DNA of 64,000 nt from Hetaerina americana (Eukaryota; Arthropoda; Insecta; Odonata; Calopterygidae), in NCBI GenBank assembly GCA_022747635.1, contig JAKTNV010000001.1, positions 45,702,446 to 45,766,445 of the forward strand. Reading direction: 5' to 3'. The notes under the pieces were generated by a model, which saw nothing but the letters and a program-made list of their open reading frames with translations, was not told the origin of the DNA and searched no databases. Below, in pieces: positions 61,603 to 64,000 of the stretch (positions are counted from its first letter, which is position 1; the number at the start of each line of letters is the position of its first letter). The position numbers and the translations under genes were made by a program.

Positions 61603-64000
61603 GTGATGGCGGGGCGGGTGAAGGATTCCCACTCTGCTTTTCAAGCAGAACGGAATTGCAGTGCCAAAAACTCAAGGGTTACCCAATGATGAAAAGTGAT
61701 CATATTGCCATGAGGCAATATGATCACTTTTCTTGAGTGGCAAATGGCCTCGTTTAAATGACCCAGCCTCACCAACCATGTCAGATGGGCAACAACTTCA
61801 GTTATAATAATATGCATTTGATGCCTTCCCCGGTTAAATGAAATCTCCATGCACACGCTTTAAAATAATAGAGGATGCATGCCTGATGTAAATCGATATT
61901 TACCTGCGCGGAGTGATGATACCTATTATGATGTTGTTTATCTTATGTCGGAACAATTAGTTACTTAGGGATATTCAGATATCTCCAAATACAGGTCTGT
62001 ATTCCTTTCCGTTATGCTGAGCGTTTATCTTTACCACCTATCAGAAATCTGGTCTTTCAGCTGGAAATCTCCATACAAATATCCTCTGGAAATAAGTCCA
62101 TGCAAATATTTGGTTGGGCATGTGTTTTTGAGCTATCCATTGCGCAAAAAATGAAAATTACAGTCCTCCATTTTAGTGTTTTCAATCTCATAGAATGTTT
62201 TGATGGTGTATAAATTGAGTTTTGAAACACGTCGAAAGACTTGCTGAGCAAAATGCCGCGAGACCCCTTAATATCAATGGCTTTAAATGTATTGTATAAA
62301 CCCAAAACCTGAAACTACGTGCTCGCAAAACAAAATTTAAATTAGGCAAATTCGAGATTTCATGCAATACTTAGACGATGCTAATATTTTGATGGATCAA
62401 TTGCCAAAAGTGCGGCAAACCAAAATTGTTGAAAAAGGAGGAAAGGAAAACATTTTACCCACTATGGAAGTAGTTTCACATATTTGTTTCGCAACTCACT
62501 GAAACTGAGAGAGAGAGAGAGAGTGAGGATTGCAAGATTATATCTTTAACCTTAATGAGCCTTTTTTTGGTCATTACGTAAGAGAAGTACGTCTGGTTTC
62601 CGTTTTCTTAAAAGACTTAACAGAAATTCGTTTCCTCTAGTTTATCCTTTTTGGTACGTCGAGACAATTGGAGTTTCTTACCCGTTTTTACCCCATCCCT
62701 TCAAGATAATGATGTTGCACGTGAAATTTTTTTATGAAATTAAGATGTACAAATTTCAAAAGTTTACTTTTATGAAAAGGTTTTCCTTAACTCTCCCTAA
62801 TTCGTGTGCGTATTTTATCGTCGTATATGATTCCTATCTTTGTAAAACATTACCTCAGAGGAAAATGTAACTCACCAAGGACAACAGAAAAGTATGTTTT
62901 TAATCATGACAGCATTTTTTTACTGCTCTACTTTAATCATTTAGAATCCCTAAAATGAACCACTCTCTAGATCTGGCTTGTTATTTCGGTAACATAGAGT
63001 GACACTGATATTTTAATAGAGAATGCAAGTGGCGATTAACTCGATTATCCAGTTCAAAACGAAGAGTTTACGTAATTAAATATAAACTGTCCTACATGGG
63101 ATTCATCTCAGGTATTTACTCAGCAAGTCATCCATATGGAAGTTAAATAGAGTGGGGAGCTTGATGAGATCTTCGTTCCATTTCGACATAGTAGAGGCAT
63201 TTTTGCGCCTGATTTCTGCATGGGTTTAAATTATATTAGTTTTTTCCTTTATTATTGCACCGTTTCGTTTCCATTCCGCATTTTCTTTTTTTTTCCTGCG
63301 CTCACCGTGACCCAAATGTCGGATTGGCGTATTAATGCTCTAAGCTAATGCATCCTCTTTAGCATCTTTCTCGAAATGTTTTAGTGCGCCAATTGTGAGT
63401 TTGATTGCCCTCTCTCGTAATATACGCTCCATGCGTATTTGCTACGAATTAGTTCATAGCTATATGCCGATGCTTTGCCGAGGAATGGGCGCATATCATC
63501 CCCGCACAGAGACAGCCCAATTCATTTTCCGGCTCGGTTCAAAAATGTTTCCTGCGATGAAATTGGAAAAGCGTCAACTCAATGTCCATTTTCAAATTGT
63601 AATTTCATCAGCTGCAAAATGACACCGCTAAGCCGCTCATTGAATATGAAACATCCAAAACCGTGACGTTACCGGCCGCCTCCTCCGCCCCCTTTCTCTA
63701 TCCACCTTACTGCCATTTTAGAAATAATAAACGGTTCCATCCGTCCCGTGTTAGCTTTATTTCCACATCCATAGCGAGCGCGTAATTATCTGCGTCCGAT
63801 GGGGACCAATGCTTTTGAACAATTTCAACTAGAAACAAAACTTTCAACTTCATTCTATATTATTCAAACACATACTTTCCAGCCTATATGTAGGAATCAT
63901 GTCTGATTTTTAATGGAAGCTATTTCATGTCTTTTATTGACAGATAGTCAGCTACGGTTGATGCTGCGCACGCTTAGTGCAAAACCCAAAATTATTTTTT
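61603..64000 (+). other. Start of the intron after kon exon D, open at the window end
   Basis: This stretch starts GTGATG and runs off the right edge. It has a strong hairpin at 61691-61732, a GA-dinucleotide run near 62508-62523, and otherwise unremarkable AT-rich sequence. Short open frames at 63395-63666 overlap in two frames and show no known motif. Confidence 0.6.
61691..61732. repeat. Perfect 19-bp hairpin just past kon exon D
   Basis: Arms 61691-61709 and 61714-61732 are exactly complementary (GAAAAGTGATCATATTGCC and its reverse complement) around a 4-base loop ATGA. An outer pair, ACTCAAG at about 61670 and CTTGAGT at 61732-61738, adds to the structure with an internal bulge. It lies about 90 bases after the proposed donor and immediately after the read-through stop codon. 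Confidence 0.9.

Noticed and set aside
1..64000. CRISPR array, operon, or bacterial defence system
   Set aside because: No spaced direct repeats or clustered bacterial-type genes; the splice signals and elements are those of an animal genome.

Overview
This is a 64 kb piece of an animal nuclear genome, almost certainly an arthropod and most likely an insect. It is AT-rich, has long introns with GT..AG junctions, many (TA)n microsatellites, mariner transposons, a Penelope-like element, LINE debris and tRNA-derived SINEs. There are no bacterial-style operons. I cannot place it to species. No cellular gene was recognised outside the one described next.

One gene on the + strand organises the window: four consecutive coding exons (42243-42406, 49553-49695, 51668-51973, 61251-61602) that join in frame (incoming phase 1, then 0, 2, 2, leaving in phase 0) to give about 321 codons. 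The product is the start of a CSPG4/NG2-family proteoglycan, called kon-tiki/perdido (kon) in Drosophila: a first laminin-G domain, the family's Cys-Ala-Glu-Glu-Phe junction, and most of a second laminin-G domain. The first exon seen begins where the mature protein starts, so the signal-peptide exon lies upstream and was not identified. The CSPG repeats, transmembrane segment and cytoplasmic tail lie beyond the right end.

The first 42 kb holds no exon I can defend. It is AT-rich sequence interrupted by GC-rich or strand-biased purine/pyrimidine islands (about 10.3-10.9, 14.4-15.7, 18.7-20.1, 20.8-22.5, 29.4-30.1 and 31.0-32.3 kb) and by mobile elements. These are a full-length mariner with a broken transposase (1107-2421), a Penelope-like 3' end (about 5.87-6.69 kb) with a SINE beside it (6.71-7.0 kb), a LINE reverse-transcriptase fragment (23.9-24.7 kb), a SINE-like element (25.9-26.2 kb), a tRNA-like fragment (31.0 kb), and a second LINE fragment interrupted by a mariner that has lost its catalytic core (35.6-36.9 kb).

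The most unusual sequence is a small structured retroelement present twice (40268-40478 and 54831-54990). Each copy is flanked by its own target-site duplication and consists of a long inverted repeat followed by two small hairpins. One copy carries a tRNA-like insert with a box B; the other lacks it and is a near-perfect 41-bp hairpin. Other strong hairpins lie at 35376-35448, 40008-40039 and 61691-61732, the last about 90 bp past the end of the fourth exon. Several (TA)n tracts sit inside larger inverted repeats.
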